Positions 1 through 9,307 are shown, numbered from the stretch's first letter. The stretch: 64,000 bases of DNA from Pseudalkalibacillus berkeleyi (GCF_021608225.1 NZ_JAKIJS010000001.1:1240001-1304000), one strand, 5' to 3'. Made by a program: numbers and translations. Notes: generated by a model not told the origin, from the letters alone.

Positions 1-4
1 ATAG

Positions 5-51
5 TTGTTATTAATGTATCAACTATAATGTTGTTGACGTTAATATATCAA
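5..51. promoter_or_regulatory. tandem 18-bp TTG-N12-CAA operator-like sites
   Basis: Two 18-bp sites, 5-22 and 34-51, both read TTG..........TATCAA. They share the 15-base direct repeat TTAAT(G/A)TATCAACTA at 11-25 and 40-54 with one mismatch, spaced 29 bp. The first also lies within the inverted repeat TAGTTG/CAACTA. They sit directly upstream of the satD start, so an operator for an off-window or unknown regulator is inferred. No family could be assigned. Confidence 0.4.
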
Positions 52-72
52 CTAATTGGTAGGGGTGTTTGT

Positions 73-768
73 ATGATATCTTGTATGTGTATTGCGGTAG
101 ATGTGAAAGATTCTCGTCGTTTAAATAAGGAACAATTACGCATTTCATTAATTAATTGCTGCAATGAAATCAATGCAGCATTTGAAAGAGACATCATCGT
201 TCCATTTGATGTTCGAAATGGGGATGAATTGTTAGGAGTGATAGATCATTTAGCGGCTGGATACAACGCCTCACAAATGATTGAAGAAAAATTGTCATCT
301 GAGAACATTTATTTATATATTGGTCTAGGAATTGGAACATTGGATACGATTGACTCTACAATCCACACAATGAATGGATCTGCTGTATTGAATGCATTTG
401 AAGCTAGAGATCGGTTTCTGAAAAAAGTACACCCTGAAGCAAAACCATGGCTGTCAGGAGAGGAGGCAAGTACGACTTTCTTCTATATAAATGGTTACCC
501 TTACCAATCGCTAAACGCTCTCCATTTTGCCATTTGTGAAAAGAAAGTAGGAAGAAGTGATAAACAAAAGGAAGTCCTCACTCTCATGGAAAGTCATCCA
601 GAAGCAACCTACGAGCAAATTGGCCAGATACTTGGTTATAAATCTCCAAAGTCCACAGTTTCATATTTATTAACACGTGCTCATTACCAAACCGTACTTG
701 CAATGGAAAATAGTCTGATTCAGTTACTCAATTATTTAGAAAATGATTGTTTGAAGGAGGATGTTTAA
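73..768 (+). CDS. SatD family protein
   Basis: A 231-residue soluble protein resembling the SatD family, named for a streptococcal acid-tolerance locus and of unknown biochemical function. The N-terminal part (CIAVDVKDSRR, then about 60-130) looks like an alpha/beta domain. The C-terminal third has a helix-turn-helix-like stretch, with EATYEQIGQILGYKSPKSTVSYLL at about residues 175-200 given here only as positions of the predicted HTH. The ATG at 73 is preferred to the ATG at 28 because of the GGGG stretch at 62-65 and because the conserved region begins there. It is followed after 2 bases by a DUF3307 membrane protein, the usual satD partner, so the two form an operon. Confidence 0.65.
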   Translation: MISCMCIAVDVKDSRRLNKEQLRISLINCCNEINAAFERDIIVPFDVRNGDELLGVIDHLAAGYNASQMIEEKLSSENIYLYIGLGIGTLDTIDSTIHTMNGSAVLNAFEARDRFLKKVHPEAKPWLSGEEASTTFFYINGYPYQSLNALHFAICEKKVGRSDKQKEVLTLMESHPEATYEQIGQILGYKSPKSTVSYLLTRAHYQTVLAMENSLIQLLNYLENDCLKEDV

Positions 769-770
769 AA

Positions 771-1661
771 ATGTTTCAACTCCTTCTTTTATTTATACTG
801 GCTCATTTTATTGCGGATTTTGTCATACAATCAAACGCAATGATTCGAATGAAAAAGACCCATCTACATAAAGGGCTATTTTTGCATATAATAACTCATT
901 TTATTCTAATGATTGGGGTTGCTTTAGTATTTATCATCTTTATTAAAAGGGATATCGGTCTAGTCATACCTGTCGGAGTTGCGATTATCCTCATTCTTAT
1001 TCTTCATTATTTAATTGATTGGACAAAGGAAATATTGAATAAAAAGAGTGGAAAGGTTGTAGTTAGTGCTTCACTTTTTATATTTGATCAATTCGTTCAT
1101 ATCATATCAATACTTTTTATTTTTCAATTGCTAGGACTAACAGCGTTCCAATATTCAGAAATGGCTGATGTCATATTGAGGTTTTTGTTTGAAGGAGTGG
1201 AGCTCTCAGATCTATCTAAACTATTTGCTATTTGTATCATAATCGTTCTGGCAACAGAAGGAGCAGGTTATTTCTTAGGTATTATTCTAAGAAATCTAGG
1301 ACCTAGTCAAACATTGAATAAAAATATGTACAGCATTACGGATGAAAAGACAGAAATAAAGACCTACTACAATGAGAAAGGAGAAGAAGTGAACGAAGTA
1401 ACAACCTTGAGGACCGACCAATTCTATCGAGATTCTCCAAAACAAATCGGTAGATATATCGGCATGATTGAACGTGTTTTAATAATGATTTTCATTGTTC
1501 AAGGCATTCCTCATGGGATGACATTTCTAATTGCAGTCAAATCATTAACTCGGTTCAAACAATTTGAAAGCAAAGCTTTTGCTGAATATTATTTAATTGG
1601 AAGTTTATTAAGTGCAACCATCGGAATTGTACTTGGATATGCCATTTTAAGAATTATATAA
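771..1661 (+). CDS. DUF3307 family membrane protein
   Basis: A 296-residue integral membrane protein. The N-terminus (LAHFIADFVIQSN, then HLHKGLFLHIITH) is characteristic of DUF3307, whose function is unknown. Roughly six to seven hydrophobic segments are visible, with a hydrophilic loop at about 205-235. The start is ATG 771, served by AAGGAGG at 754-760; an upstream in-frame TTG at 747 would include the ribosome binding site in the protein. It is translationally close-coupled to satD and followed by a strong terminator. Confidence 0.7.
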   Translation: MFQLLLLFILAHFIADFVIQSNAMIRMKKTHLHKGLFLHIITHFILMIGVALVFIIFIKRDIGLVIPVGVAIILILILHYLIDWTKEILNKKSGKVVVSASLFIFDQFVHIISILFIFQLLGLTAFQYSEMADVILRFLFEGVELSDLSKLFAICIIIVLATEGAGYFLGIILRNLGPSQTLNKNMYSITDEKTEIKTYYNEKGEEVNEVTTLRTDQFYRDSPKQIGRYIGMIERVLIMIFIVQGIPHGMTFLIAVKSLTRFKQFESKAFAEYYLIGSLLSATIGIVLGYAILRII

Positions 1662-1672
1662 GTTGTTAAAAG

Positions 1673-1717
1673 AATGACCCAAGCGCAGATTGCAATTGCG
1701 TTGAGTCATTTTTTTTA
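1673..1717 (+). terminator. Rho-independent terminator after satD-DUF3307
   Basis: AATGAC-CAA-CGCA pairs with TGCG-TTG-GTCATT, with one mismatch and one bulged G, followed by eight T. It lies between convergent genes and may serve both. Confidence 0.85.
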
Positions 1718-1721
1718 TCTA

Positions 1722-2219
1722 TTAAGCAAAAGGGGCGTTGGAGGATGAAGTTTCTGTTGATGAATGATGTTTCCATTTTCTCCAACGATCTAATCCAATT
1801 TTAGCAGCATTATAGCCTGCTACAAGGGTAATAAAACCTAAAATGACCATCAAAGGATTCTGACCTGCAGATCCAGAGAACATGTACGAGAAATTCATAA
1901 GTAAGCCCATGAGAATGGATAAGCTCGTAAACAAACCTAATATTAATCCAACGCCTACTAGAAATTCTCCCCAAGGTACTAAGATATTAATAATCGATAC
2001 ATTCGGTAAGGCAACTTGCTCTATAAAATCTGCCCACCATGGTAGTACTGCTGGGTGTTCACCTTTAGCATTCGCGAGAGCACCTTTAAGATATCCAGAT
2101 GCATCGAAAGAACCCGTTATTTTCCCCCAACTTGCACTTAACCATAAGAATCCCAAATAAATGCGAATGATTGTGAGAAGGTAACTTGCGATTGTATGAT
2201 TTCTTAATACAGACAACAT
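1722..2219 (-). CDS. DoxX family membrane protein
   Basis: A 165-residue protein with four hydrophobic segments. IIRIYLGFLWLSASWGKI near the N-terminus and PWGEFLVGVGLILGLFT in the middle are typical of the DoxX/YphA-like superfamily, small membrane proteins linked to redox or sulfur metabolism in some members. The ATG at 2219 is chosen because GGAGGTG lies just upstream, inside a longer GTG-started reading of the same frame. It is monocistronic and convergent with the satD operon. The specific substrate is unknown. Confidence 0.75.
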   Translation of the reverse strand: MLSVLRNHTIASYLLTIIRIYLGFLWLSASWGKITGSFDASGYLKGALANAKGEHPAVLPWWADFIEQVALPNVSIINILVPWGEFLVGVGLILGLFTSLSILMGLLMNFSYMFSGSAGQNPLMVILGFITLVAGYNAAKIGLDRWRKWKHHSSTETSSSNAPFA

Positions 2220-2436
2220 CTTTTTACTCACCTCCACTAATTTTTCCTTAAGGAAACTTTTTGAGTTACATGCACATTGTATTAAGGAAGAATAAACATT
2301 TCAATGGATTATGAAATAAATAGTTCGAATTGATTAATGATCTGGTGGTTATTGTAAGAACATGTTTCGGGTGTATAAATTTCTGGTTTCGTAAAAACCT
2401 ATTATTAATCTGGAGGCAATTAAAGGAGGAGTAACG

Positions 2437-2625
2437 ATGAGTCACAAGCGTAATGATCGACAAGAAGCCGTTGAAAAGACTGCGAAAAACATTAAAGATG
2501 GTGCTGATACCGCATTTGATAATGTTCAAAATGCCGTTGAGGCAACTGAAAGTGCTGCAATGAATGCAGTAGATAAAACAGCTGATGCAATTAATAAACA
2601 AATCGATAAGAATAAATATCAATAG
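2437..2625 (+). CDS. small hydrophilic alanine-rich helical protein
   Basis: A 62-residue, highly charged, alanine-rich protein beginning MSHKRNDRQEAVEKTAKN, with no cysteine or membrane segment. The repeating pattern of Ala and charged residues predicts a long amphipathic helix, as in LEA-like or stress-induced small proteins of Bacillaceae. A good AAAGGAGG lies upstream at 2424-2431. GGGTGTAT at about 2369-2376 could be part of a sigma-B-type promoter, but the -35 match is poor. It is flanked by its own terminator. Function is not known. Confidence 0.65.
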   Translation: MSHKRNDRQEAVEKTAKNIKDGADTAFDNVQNAVEATESAAMNAVDKTADAINKQIDKNKYQ

Positions 2626-2640
2626 TAAAAAGAGTGCAAA

Positions 2641-2683
2641 AAAAAGGATTGGCAGATGATTTGTTCAACGCCAATCCTTTTTT
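2641..2683. terminator. bidirectional terminator
   Basis: A perfect inverted repeat AAAGGATTGGC (2643-2653) / GCCAATCCTTT (2670-2680), with T-runs on the + side and A-runs that become T on the - side. It separates two convergent genes. Confidence 0.9.
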
Positions 2684-3061
2684 CTATTGATTTACATATT
2701 TCGCTAATGACCTTTGTACGTCATAGATACTCTTATCTTTTCTAAATTGCTTTGATAGTGGTTGTGAGTGACCTGAAATGTAAATTTTCAACTCAGCATC
2801 CATGTCGAATGTGCCCGCTGTTTCAACACTGTAGTGTGTAACACTTCGGTAGGGAATGGAATGATACTCAACCTTTTTCCCAGTTACACCTTGTTTATCG
2901 ATCAATATGAGCCTTTTATCTGTAAAAACAATTAAATCACGTATGATTTTAAATGCTTTCTCAACACGTTCTTCATCCGTAATGATTAACTCGAGATCTT
3001 TGGCAACTGCGTTTAAATCCGCTTCAGAAGCATTTCCCATTAATCCATCCAAAATTCCCAT
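2684..3061 (-). CDS. bacterial PH-domain protein (YvbH-like)
   Basis: A 125-residue soluble protein. The core from about residue 40 (DLIVFTDKRLILIDKQGVTGKKVEYHSIPYRS given only as a location) to 110 has the alternating strands and closing helix of the bacterial pleckstrin-homology (bPH) family, similar to YvbH proteins. Binding partner and role are unknown. AAAGGAGG stands 8 bases before the ATG at 3061. It lies 14 bases downstream of the proC-like gene on the same strand, so probably co-transcribed. Confidence 0.7.
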   Translation of the reverse strand: MGILDGLMGNASEADLNAVAKDLELIITDEERVEKAFKIIRDLIVFTDKRLILIDKQGVTGKKVEYHSIPYRSVTHYSVETAGTFDMDAELKIYISGHSQPLSKQFRKDKSIYDVQRSLAKYVNQ

Positions 3062-3075
3062 CTCAATTTCCTCCT

Positions 3076-3879
3076 TTAATGATTTTTTCTTGCATGATTG
3101 TTAGTCGCCACTACTGCATCTTTCAGCGTTTGCTTGAAATTCTGACCTTCTAATAAAGAGACACCAGCTGCAGTTGAACCACCAGGTGATGTCACTTGGT
3201 CCCTAAGCTCATTGGCAGGTGTACCCGTGTCCAACATGGCTGCTGATCCGCTAATCATTTTCGTCACTAGTAATTTGGCTTGTTCCTTTGAAATTCCGTA
3301 GGACGTCGCCTTTTCTTCGAGTGCCTCAGTTAATAAATATAAGAATGCCGGTGCACTACCGGTAATCGCAGTAAGATCGTGTACCTGTTCTGCGGTAAGT
3401 TCTTCGTATGAACCAATAGATTCTAGGACGTGCTTAATCAAAGTTTTGTGAAAATCACTTACATACTTTCCACATGTGAATGTTGTCATTGAACGCTGAA
3501 CTAAGGCAGCAGTATTAGGCATCAACCAACAAACTGGTGTACCTTGTGGTAATCTTTCTTCCATATATGTAGTGTCAATTCCTGCTGCCACTGTCATTAC
3601 AAGTTGATCAGAAATTGCAGTTGCTAATTCTTTGAGGATAGAATCATGCGCTTTAGGTGGAGCGGCTAATAATATTACATCTACTTCAGAAACTTTTGAG
3701 TACCATTCTCCAGTTACTTCAACTTGATATTCTGAAGCTAATCGTTGAAGTCGTTGTTGATCGGAGTGGTTAGAAACCGTAATTGATTTAAATAATGAAG
3801 CCTCTTGTTTCACTAAGCCCGCCAGAACAGCTTCAGCCATTCTCCCGGCACCAACTATTAATAATGAGTACTTCTCCAT
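3076..3879 (-). CDS. pyrroline-5-carboxylate reductase family protein
   Basis: A 267-residue NAD(P)-dependent reductase predicted to convert pyrroline-5-carboxylate to proline, or a paralogue with a related role. The Rossmann motif GAGRMAEAVLAGL is at the N-terminus. The C-terminal dimerisation domain contains the ProC signature with ITGSAPAF and QVTSPGGSTAAG. The start at 3879 (MEKYSLL) follows GAAAGGAAG; a longer reading from 3903 would place that ribosome binding site inside the coding region. Bacilli usually have several ProC paralogues (ProG, ProH, ProI); which one this is cannot be told. Confidence 0.8.
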   Translation of the reverse strand: MEKYSLLIVGAGRMAEAVLAGLVKQEASLFKSITVSNHSDQQRLQRLASEYQVEVTGEWYSKVSEVDVILLAAPPKAHDSILKELATAISDQLVMTVAAGIDTTYMEERLPQGTPVCWLMPNTAALVQRSMTTFTCGKYVSDFHKTLIKHVLESIGSYEELTAEQVHDLTAITGSAPAFLYLLTEALEEKATSYGISKEQAKLLVTKMISGSAAMLDTGTPANELRDQVTSPGGSTAAGVSLLEGQNFKQTLKDAVVATNNHARKNH

Positions 3880-4023
3880 AACAGACTTCCTTTCGTGATT
3901 CATGGTTACTTAAACCTACCAAATCTTCGTTCAAATGGAAAGGTTCTCGAATTATTTTTGTGAACTTGTAACGTAATTCAAACCACATCCGTCTTACAGA
4001 TAAAAACACGGGGGTTGTTAATA

Positions 4024-6198
4024 TTGAAAAAGTGGTGGATGTTATGTGGGCTAATTTTAATGATTGCAGTATTCTCAATAGGTTCTCTAAAACACCAGTT
4101 TCAAGTGGTCAATAATTGGGCAAAGGCTGAAGAGGTTGTATTACAAAATAAATCATGGGAAGTTCATTTTTCAAAACCAGTTAATGAAAACCATCTTTCG
4201 GACCACATCTATGTTACAAATGCAGAAGGGGAAAAGCAGCACGTTACAGTTACCATAAATGAAGACAAACGATCCATTTTGGTTCATCCGCCAAAGGAAG
4301 GATACAGTTTAAATACAGAATATTATACTCTCCACATTAGTAACTCTTTGCAAGCAGCTGATGGACAAATTTTAGCTCAAAACAGACGGCACAAATTTGT
4401 TGTTCAAGAAACATTACCTGTGATTGGTACTGAAGAGAATCTAACACAATATTTTGAACGAGCAATGAGTCAACAAAAGAACATTACGAAAGCCACAAAA
4501 GTTGACCTTCAGGATTCCTCTCAGCCTGCAATGGAAAGTGCCAGTAAATCACAAGATTCGATTGGGTCTTTTTCAAAAACAAACACTCAAGTAAAAGGGG
4601 TTGATGAAGCGGATATCGTTAAGAATGATGGTCAGTACATTTATCAAATTCATAATAAAAACATCGTAATTACCAAAGCCGTCCCTGCCGATCGGATGAA
4701 TGTGGTTTCTAAGATCTCCCTTAGAGAAAATGGTTTTACTCCAACGCAGCTATTTCTATCTGCAGATAAGCTCGTAGTCATCGGGTATGCTATCCAACCA
4801 TCTCTACACAATCATTCATCTAAACAGCGTGAAATGGATACGTTAATTAGACCTAATCATCATTTTGTACATGTAAAAGTCATCAATGTACATGACCGCA
4901 CTACTCCAATTATTGAAAGAGAAATGGAAATTGAAGGATCGTATATATCAGCACGGAGGATCAACCAAAAGATTTATCTCATTTCTCAATACCATCCACA
5001 ACATTTTCCGATGTTGAAAATTAAAGTACCAAACCAAGAACTGCGACCTCACATTAAGGATTCGGCTGTTACCAATGAAAAAAACGTAATAGACTACAGT
5101 GATATTCAATATTTTCCTGGTTCGAATGAAACGAATTTCTTAACTGTCACAGTAATCGATATTCATGATAAAAATGAACCTGCTAAAAATTCCACCTTAC
5201 TTGGTGGAGGAAATCAAATTTACATGACAAACAGCAATTTATACATTGCAGTTCATTCTTATCCAAAAGTTACTGAAACGCGAACAAGAGAAATAGCAGG
5301 ACCCAGTACGCTTATATATAAATTTTCAATAAATGATGACACCATCAAATTTATTGGTTCTACTGAAGTGGAGGGTTCAATAATCAACCAGTTTTCGATG
5401 GATGAACATGATGGGAATTTTCGAATCGCAACTACTACTCGTTTTTCACGGAATGGAAGAGGACCTTCTGCAAATCATTTGTTCATATTTAATGATTCTT
5501 TAAAATTAATTGGCAGTGTGAAAGGTCTAGCAGAAGGTGAACGTATTTATTCTGCTCGTTTCATGGGTGATCGCATCTATATTGTAACGTTTAAAGAGAT
5601 TGATCCATTGTTTGTCATTGACGCTAGTAATCCCCGTAATCCGGTAGTAAAAGGTGAACTCAAAATCCCTGGATTCAGTAACTACCTCCATCCATACGAT
5701 GAAAATCACTTAATAGGATTCGGACAACATACTGAATTAATTGACAACAAGCATGGTGAACCTTTTGTTCAAACAAATGGAATCAAAATATCTATGTTTG
5801 ATGTAACCGATATGGAAAACCCGAAAGAAAAATTCACAGAAATTATAGAAGGTAGGGGAACTTTTTCGCCTCTTAACTATGACCACAAGGCTTTATTATT
5901 TAATAAGAATAAAAACCTTTTTGCTTTTCCTGTACAGATTTATCAATCGAACAATTATGGAACAAATGAATTTGAATTCCAAGGTGCGCTTGTATATAAC
6001 CTTTCATTAGAAAGAGGATTTCATTTAAAAAGAAAAATTTCCCACTCAACGAAAGATCAGGATTACCGATCATATACGGATGATGAAATCAGAAGACTTG
6101 TCTATATCAACGATACGTTATACACAGTTTCTAATCATAAAATAACAGCTCATGAAATGGGGTCATATCAAAAAATCAGTGAGATTAAAATACATTGA
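4024..6198 (+). CDS. secreted beta-propeller domain protein
   Basis: About 724 residues. An N-terminal hydrophobic signal segment (WWMLCGLILMIAVFS) is followed by an SbsA-type Ig-like domain at about 35-115 and then a large beta-propeller domain (pfam Beta_propel type) from about residue 165, entering at TQVKGVDEADIVKNDG. It is exported and probably cell-surface attached; no enzymatic motif is visible. The start is uncertain: TTG 4024 lies 8 bases after GGGGGT, with an in-frame TTG also at 4015. It is divergent from the proC-like gene. Confidence 0.75.
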   Translation: MKKWWMLCGLILMIAVFSIGSLKHQFQVVNNWAKAEEVVLQNKSWEVHFSKPVNENHLSDHIYVTNAEGEKQHVTVTINEDKRSILVHPPKEGYSLNTEYYTLHISNSLQAADGQILAQNRRHKFVVQETLPVIGTEENLTQYFERAMSQQKNITKATKVDLQDSSQPAMESASKSQDSIGSFSKTNTQVKGVDEADIVKNDGQYIYQIHNKNIVITKAVPADRMNVVSKISLRENGFTPTQLFLSADKLVVIGYAIQPSLHNHSSKQREMDTLIRPNHHFVHVKVINVHDRTTPIIEREMEIEGSYISARRINQKIYLISQYHPQHFPMLKIKVPNQELRPHIKDSAVTNEKNVIDYSDIQYFPGSNETNFLTVTVIDIHDKNEPAKNSTLLGGGNQIYMTNSNLYIAVHSYPKVTETRTREIAGPSTLIYKFSINDDTIKFIGSTEVEGSIINQFSMDEHDGNFRIATTTRFSRNGRGPSANHLFIFNDSLKLIGSVKGLAEGERIYSARFMGDRIYIVTFKEIDPLFVIDASNPRNPVVKGELKIPGFSNYLHPYDENHLIGFGQHTELIDNKHGEPFVQTNGIKISMFDVTDMENPKEKFTEIIEGRGTFSPLNYDHKALLFNKNKNLFAFPVQIYQSNNYGTNEFEFQGALVYNLSLERGFHLKRKISHSTKDQDYRSYTDDEIRRLVYINDTLYTVSNHKITAHEMGSYQKISEIKIH

Positions 6199-6289
6199 GG
6201 TATTGATATCTGAACCTTCACACTTCACAAAATGGAAGAATACCTTTATCATATGCTTATCATTCATATGTGAGAGGTTGGAATTAAAA

Positions 6290-6709
6290 ATGAATCATCT
6301 CCAAACAATTCCCAGACCGCTAGTAAGAACAAATCAATGGTTCATCTTATTATCAGTTGTCGCTTCTTGGGTCTCAGGTCAAGTGTGGATATTAGTAATA
6401 CCATTTATTGTTGGACTGTCAAGCTTGGTTTTTAACATAAACCCTGTGATGAAGGTGGCAAGGCTCTTTCTAACGGATCATCCTTCAAGGTACGTCCAAG
6501 AAGATAAAGACCAACAACAATTTAATCAATGGATTGCAACCATCCTATTGACCATTGCTTTAATCAGTGGATTCCTAGGTGCTATGACAATTTATTTTGT
6601 CTCTAGTATATTTGTTGCTACAGCATCATTTATTGCTATTCTTGGATTTTGTATCGGATGCTTTATCAGGTATCAATGGAATCAATATCGATTCAAAAGA
6701 TCACAATAA
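6290..6709 (+). CDS. DUF4395 family membrane protein
   Basis: A 139-residue protein with four hydrophobic segments. The opening MNHLQTIPRPLVRTNQW and the arrangement of segments match DUF4395, a small membrane family of unknown function common in Bacillaceae and often near sulfur or redox genes. ATG 6290 is preceded by GAGAGG; an upstream reading overlapping the beta-propeller gene has no support. It is followed by its own terminator. Confidence 0.7.
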   Translation: MNHLQTIPRPLVRTNQWFILLSVVASWVSGQVWILVIPFIVGLSSLVFNINPVMKVARLFLTDHPSRYVQEDKDQQQFNQWIATILLTIALISGFLGAMTIYFVSSIFVATASFIAILGFCIGCFIRYQWNQYRFKRSQ

Positions 6710-6732
6710 AATTGCATAATAAAATAAATACC

Positions 6733-6776
6733 AAGAAGATTGGCCAAAGTGAATTTATGTCAATCTTCTTTTTTTT
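6733..6776 (+). terminator. Rho-independent terminator
   Basis: AAGAAGATTG (6733-6742) pairs perfectly with CAATCTTCTT (6761-6770), followed by a T-run, downstream of the DUF4395 gene. Confidence 0.88.
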
Positions 6777-6817
6777 ATGTAAAATGAAAATTGATATATA
6801 TTATTGGAGGTGGTTTC

Positions 6818-7336
6818 ATGACATTTGAAGTGAAAGAAGCAATAGAACTATTAGAACGAACCCCTAATACATTAGATGTCATGTTAAAAGGACTATCAGA
6901 ACAATGGATTCATTGTAATGAGGGAGAGGAAACTTGGAGTGCTTTTGATGTGGTTGGTCATCTCATTGACGGTGAGCGAAATGATTGGATAAAGAGGGTG
7001 GAAATTATCTGTTCAAATGATGCCCTTAAAGAATTCAAACCCTTCGATCGATTTGAACACCTAGAGCGGAACCGTCATCGGTCGCTTGAGGAATTATTAG
7101 TAGAATTTAATCAATTAAGAAAAGAGAACTTGGCACAGCTTAAATCAAAGATGAGTGAATTCAATCTGGATTGGACGGGTGTTCACCCAGCATTTGGCCA
7201 AGTAACGTTGCGACAGTTACTATCAACATGGGTCGTACATGATCTGAACCATATCTCTCAGATTGCACGTGTCATGGCTCATCGGTATAAGCATGATGTT
7301 GGACCATGGCAAGCATATTTGCGTGTTTTAAAATAG
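6818..7336 (+). CDS. DinB family protein
   Basis: A 172-residue four-helix protein of the DinB/YfiT superfamily. The putative metal-binding histidines are visible: one in VVGHLIDGER near residue 50 and two in VVHDLNHISQIARV near residue 140. Family members are metal-dependent thiol-transfer or unknown enzymes. GGAGGTGG at 6806-6813 fixes the ATG at 6818. It is a single gene with a roughly 500-base gene-free stretch after it. Confidence 0.8.
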   Translation: MTFEVKEAIELLERTPNTLDVMLKGLSEQWIHCNEGEETWSAFDVVGHLIDGERNDWIKRVEIICSNDALKEFKPFDRFEHLERNRHRSLEELLVEFNQLRKENLAQLKSKMSEFNLDWTGVHPAFGQVTLRQLLSTWVVHDLNHISQIARVMAHRYKHDVGPWQAYLRVLK

Positions 7337-7433
7337 AATCCAGACACAGCCGGGAATCGTAGTAAAACCCGATTTCATTACCCGCAAGACGTGTTCACAC
7401 ACGATACCGCTCCAGTTAAGGTCTAATCAATGG

Positions 7434-7506
7434 TTTATCTAGAAAACTGAGCATTTATCTAGAAAAAATCAATATTATCTAGAAAAACGTGAGTTTATCT
7501 CAAAAA
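7434..7506. repeat. four 20-bp tandem repeats, TTTATCTAGAAAA core
   Basis: The core (T/A)TTATCT(A/C)(G/A)AAAA recurs at 7434, 7454, 7474 and 7494, exactly 20 bp apart, while the 7 bases between cores vary. The last copy has CAAAA in place of AGAAAA. It lies in the otherwise gene-free 7337-7837 interval between dinB-like and the symporter gene; nothing else was recognised there apart from the AT-rich promoter region before 7838. Confidence 0.85.
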
Positions 7507-7837
7507 AAGCCCTTATTACTCATTAAGATCCAACAATGAATGTGAGTCGTAGGTCCTGAATCATTTCTCCAAGGGCCTACAATCCATTTACCTCCTAAAA
7601 CCTAACATGATCCTCAATATTTCTTGCTTTCTATCTACTTTTTTTAAAAAAATCATAATTAATCCCTTGAATAATAATGAATTAAATTGTTGTTATATTA
7701 GGATTTTTCGCGTTAAATCAACGTGCAAAATGCAATAATATGCAGAAAATTGTTGCAAAGCTGAAAAATTGTAATTATAATTATGTTTAAGTTAAAAATT
7801 CAGAAAAAACAAAAAATGGGTAAAGGGGCTAGGTATT

Positions 7838-9253
7838 GTGTTAGAAACCATTGTAGGATTTTTGAATCAGTATTTATGGGGGTATGTCCTCATCGCAGGA
7901 TTGCTCGGAATTGGATTGTACTTTAGTTTCGCAACGAGGTTTGTCCAGTTCAGATATCTTGGTGAAATGACTAGGGTATTATTTGAAAAATCTACAATAA
8001 CAGACGGAAAAAGCATCTCATCTTTTAAGTCGTTCTGTATTGGGGCAGCAACACGTATTGGTACAGGTAACTTAGCGGGGGTTGCGGTTGCAATCGGGCT
8101 TGGTGGACCTGGGGCGGTATTTTGGATGTGGATTGTTGCACTATTAGGTGGAGCAACAAGCTTTATCGAAAGTACTTTGGCTCAAGTGTACAAAATCAAA
8201 GACAAATCAGCTTTCCGTGGTGGACCTGCATATTACATTCAAAAAGGTCTAGGAAAAAGATGGTTAGGAATTATTTTTGCTGTATTAATTGCCTTAACAT
8301 TCGGACTTATTTTTAATTCAGTACAAAGTAACACGATTTCAGCAGCATATGAAAATGCATTCAATCTTAATGGAACTATGATTGGAATTATCATCACTGT
8401 TCTTACAGGGCTAGTTATTTTCGGAGGGGTACACCGAATTGCAAACGTATCTGCGGTAGTTGTACCAATCATGGCCGTTCTGTATATCATCCTTGCAATT
8501 GTTGTATTAGTGCTTAATGTTGGACAAATTCCAGCAATGTTTGCACTAATCGTAAAGAGTGCATTCGGTTTTGAACAAGCAATCGGTGGTGGAATTGGTG
8601 CCGCAATTATGAATGGTGTAAAACGAGGACTCTTCTCAAACGAAGCTGGTATGGGTAGTGCCCCAAACGCTGCAGCTACAGCAAGTGTTTCCCATCCTGC
8701 TAAACAAGGATTCATTCAAACACTCGGAGTATTCTTGGATACACTAATTGTTTGTTCGGCAACAGCGTTCATCATTTTGATGTCAGGCTTATACAAAACA
8801 GGAGAAGTAGCAGGAATTCAGTTGCTACAAGATTCACTTGGTGACCATGTCGGTAATGCAGCTACAATATTTATCGCAGTTGCAATCTTCTTATTCGCAT
8901 TTAGTTCAATTATCGGAAGTTACTATTATGGTGAAACGAATATTGAGTTCATTAAAGAAAGTAAACCTGCTATTTTCACATACCGTTTAGCAACAATGGC
9001 TATGGTTATGGTCGGTGCGATCTTACCATTATCATTCGTTTGGACGCTAGCAGACTTATTCATGGCGTTGATGACATTGATTAACTTAATTGCTATTGGA
9101 CTTCTTGGAAAAGTTGCATTCAAAGTACTCAAAGATTATGAGATGCAGCGAAAAGAAGGAAAGGACCCAGTATTTGACCCTGAGAAACTCGGTATTGAAA
9201 ATACTGAATGTTGGGGAGCTGAAACTAGAAGTAAGAAAGACATCGCCGGTTAA
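7838..9253 (+). CDS. alanine or amino-acid:cation symporter, AGCS family
   Basis: A 471-residue inner-membrane transporter with about 10-11 hydrophobic segments. AGCS signatures are visible: SFKSFCIGAATRIGTGNLAGVAVA near residue 65-90 and the GLFSNEAGMGSAPNAAA segment near 270. Members import alanine, glycine or glutamine with Na+ or H+. The start is GTG 7838, with AAAGGGG at 7822-7828. It is monocistronic with a strong terminator. Substrate cannot be decided from sequence alone. Confidence 0.88.
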   Translation: MLETIVGFLNQYLWGYVLIAGLLGIGLYFSFATRFVQFRYLGEMTRVLFEKSTITDGKSISSFKSFCIGAATRIGTGNLAGVAVAIGLGGPGAVFWMWIVALLGGATSFIESTLAQVYKIKDKSAFRGGPAYYIQKGLGKRWLGIIFAVLIALTFGLIFNSVQSNTISAAYENAFNLNGTMIGIIITVLTGLVIFGGVHRIANVSAVVVPIMAVLYIILAIVVLVLNVGQIPAMFALIVKSAFGFEQAIGGGIGAAIMNGVKRGLFSNEAGMGSAPNAAATASVSHPAKQGFIQTLGVFLDTLIVCSATAFIILMSGLYKTGEVAGIQLLQDSLGDHVGNAATIFIAVAIFLFAFSSIIGSYYYGETNIEFIKESKPAIFTYRLATMAMVMVGAILPLSFVWTLADLFMALMTLINLIAIGLLGKVAFKVLKDYEMQRKEGKDPVFDPEKLGIENTECWGAETRSKKDIAG

Positions 9254-9270
9254 GAATAAATAACAATTTG

Positions 9271-9307
9271 AAAGCAGGATTTCCTAGCCTAAGGAAATCC
9301 TGCTTTT
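9271..9307 (+). terminator. Rho-independent terminator of the symporter gene
   Basis: AAAGCAGGATTTCCT (9271-9285) pairs with AGGAAATCCTGCTTT, followed by T-rich sequence. Confidence 0.92.

Noticed and set aside
1882-2160. 92-residue open frame on the + strand
   Set aside because: Shadow of the DoxX gene on the opposite strand, with no ribosome site.
7434-7506. CRISPR array
   Set aside because: Repeat cores are only 13 bases with 7-base spacers, far below CRISPR dimensions, and no cas genes are present.
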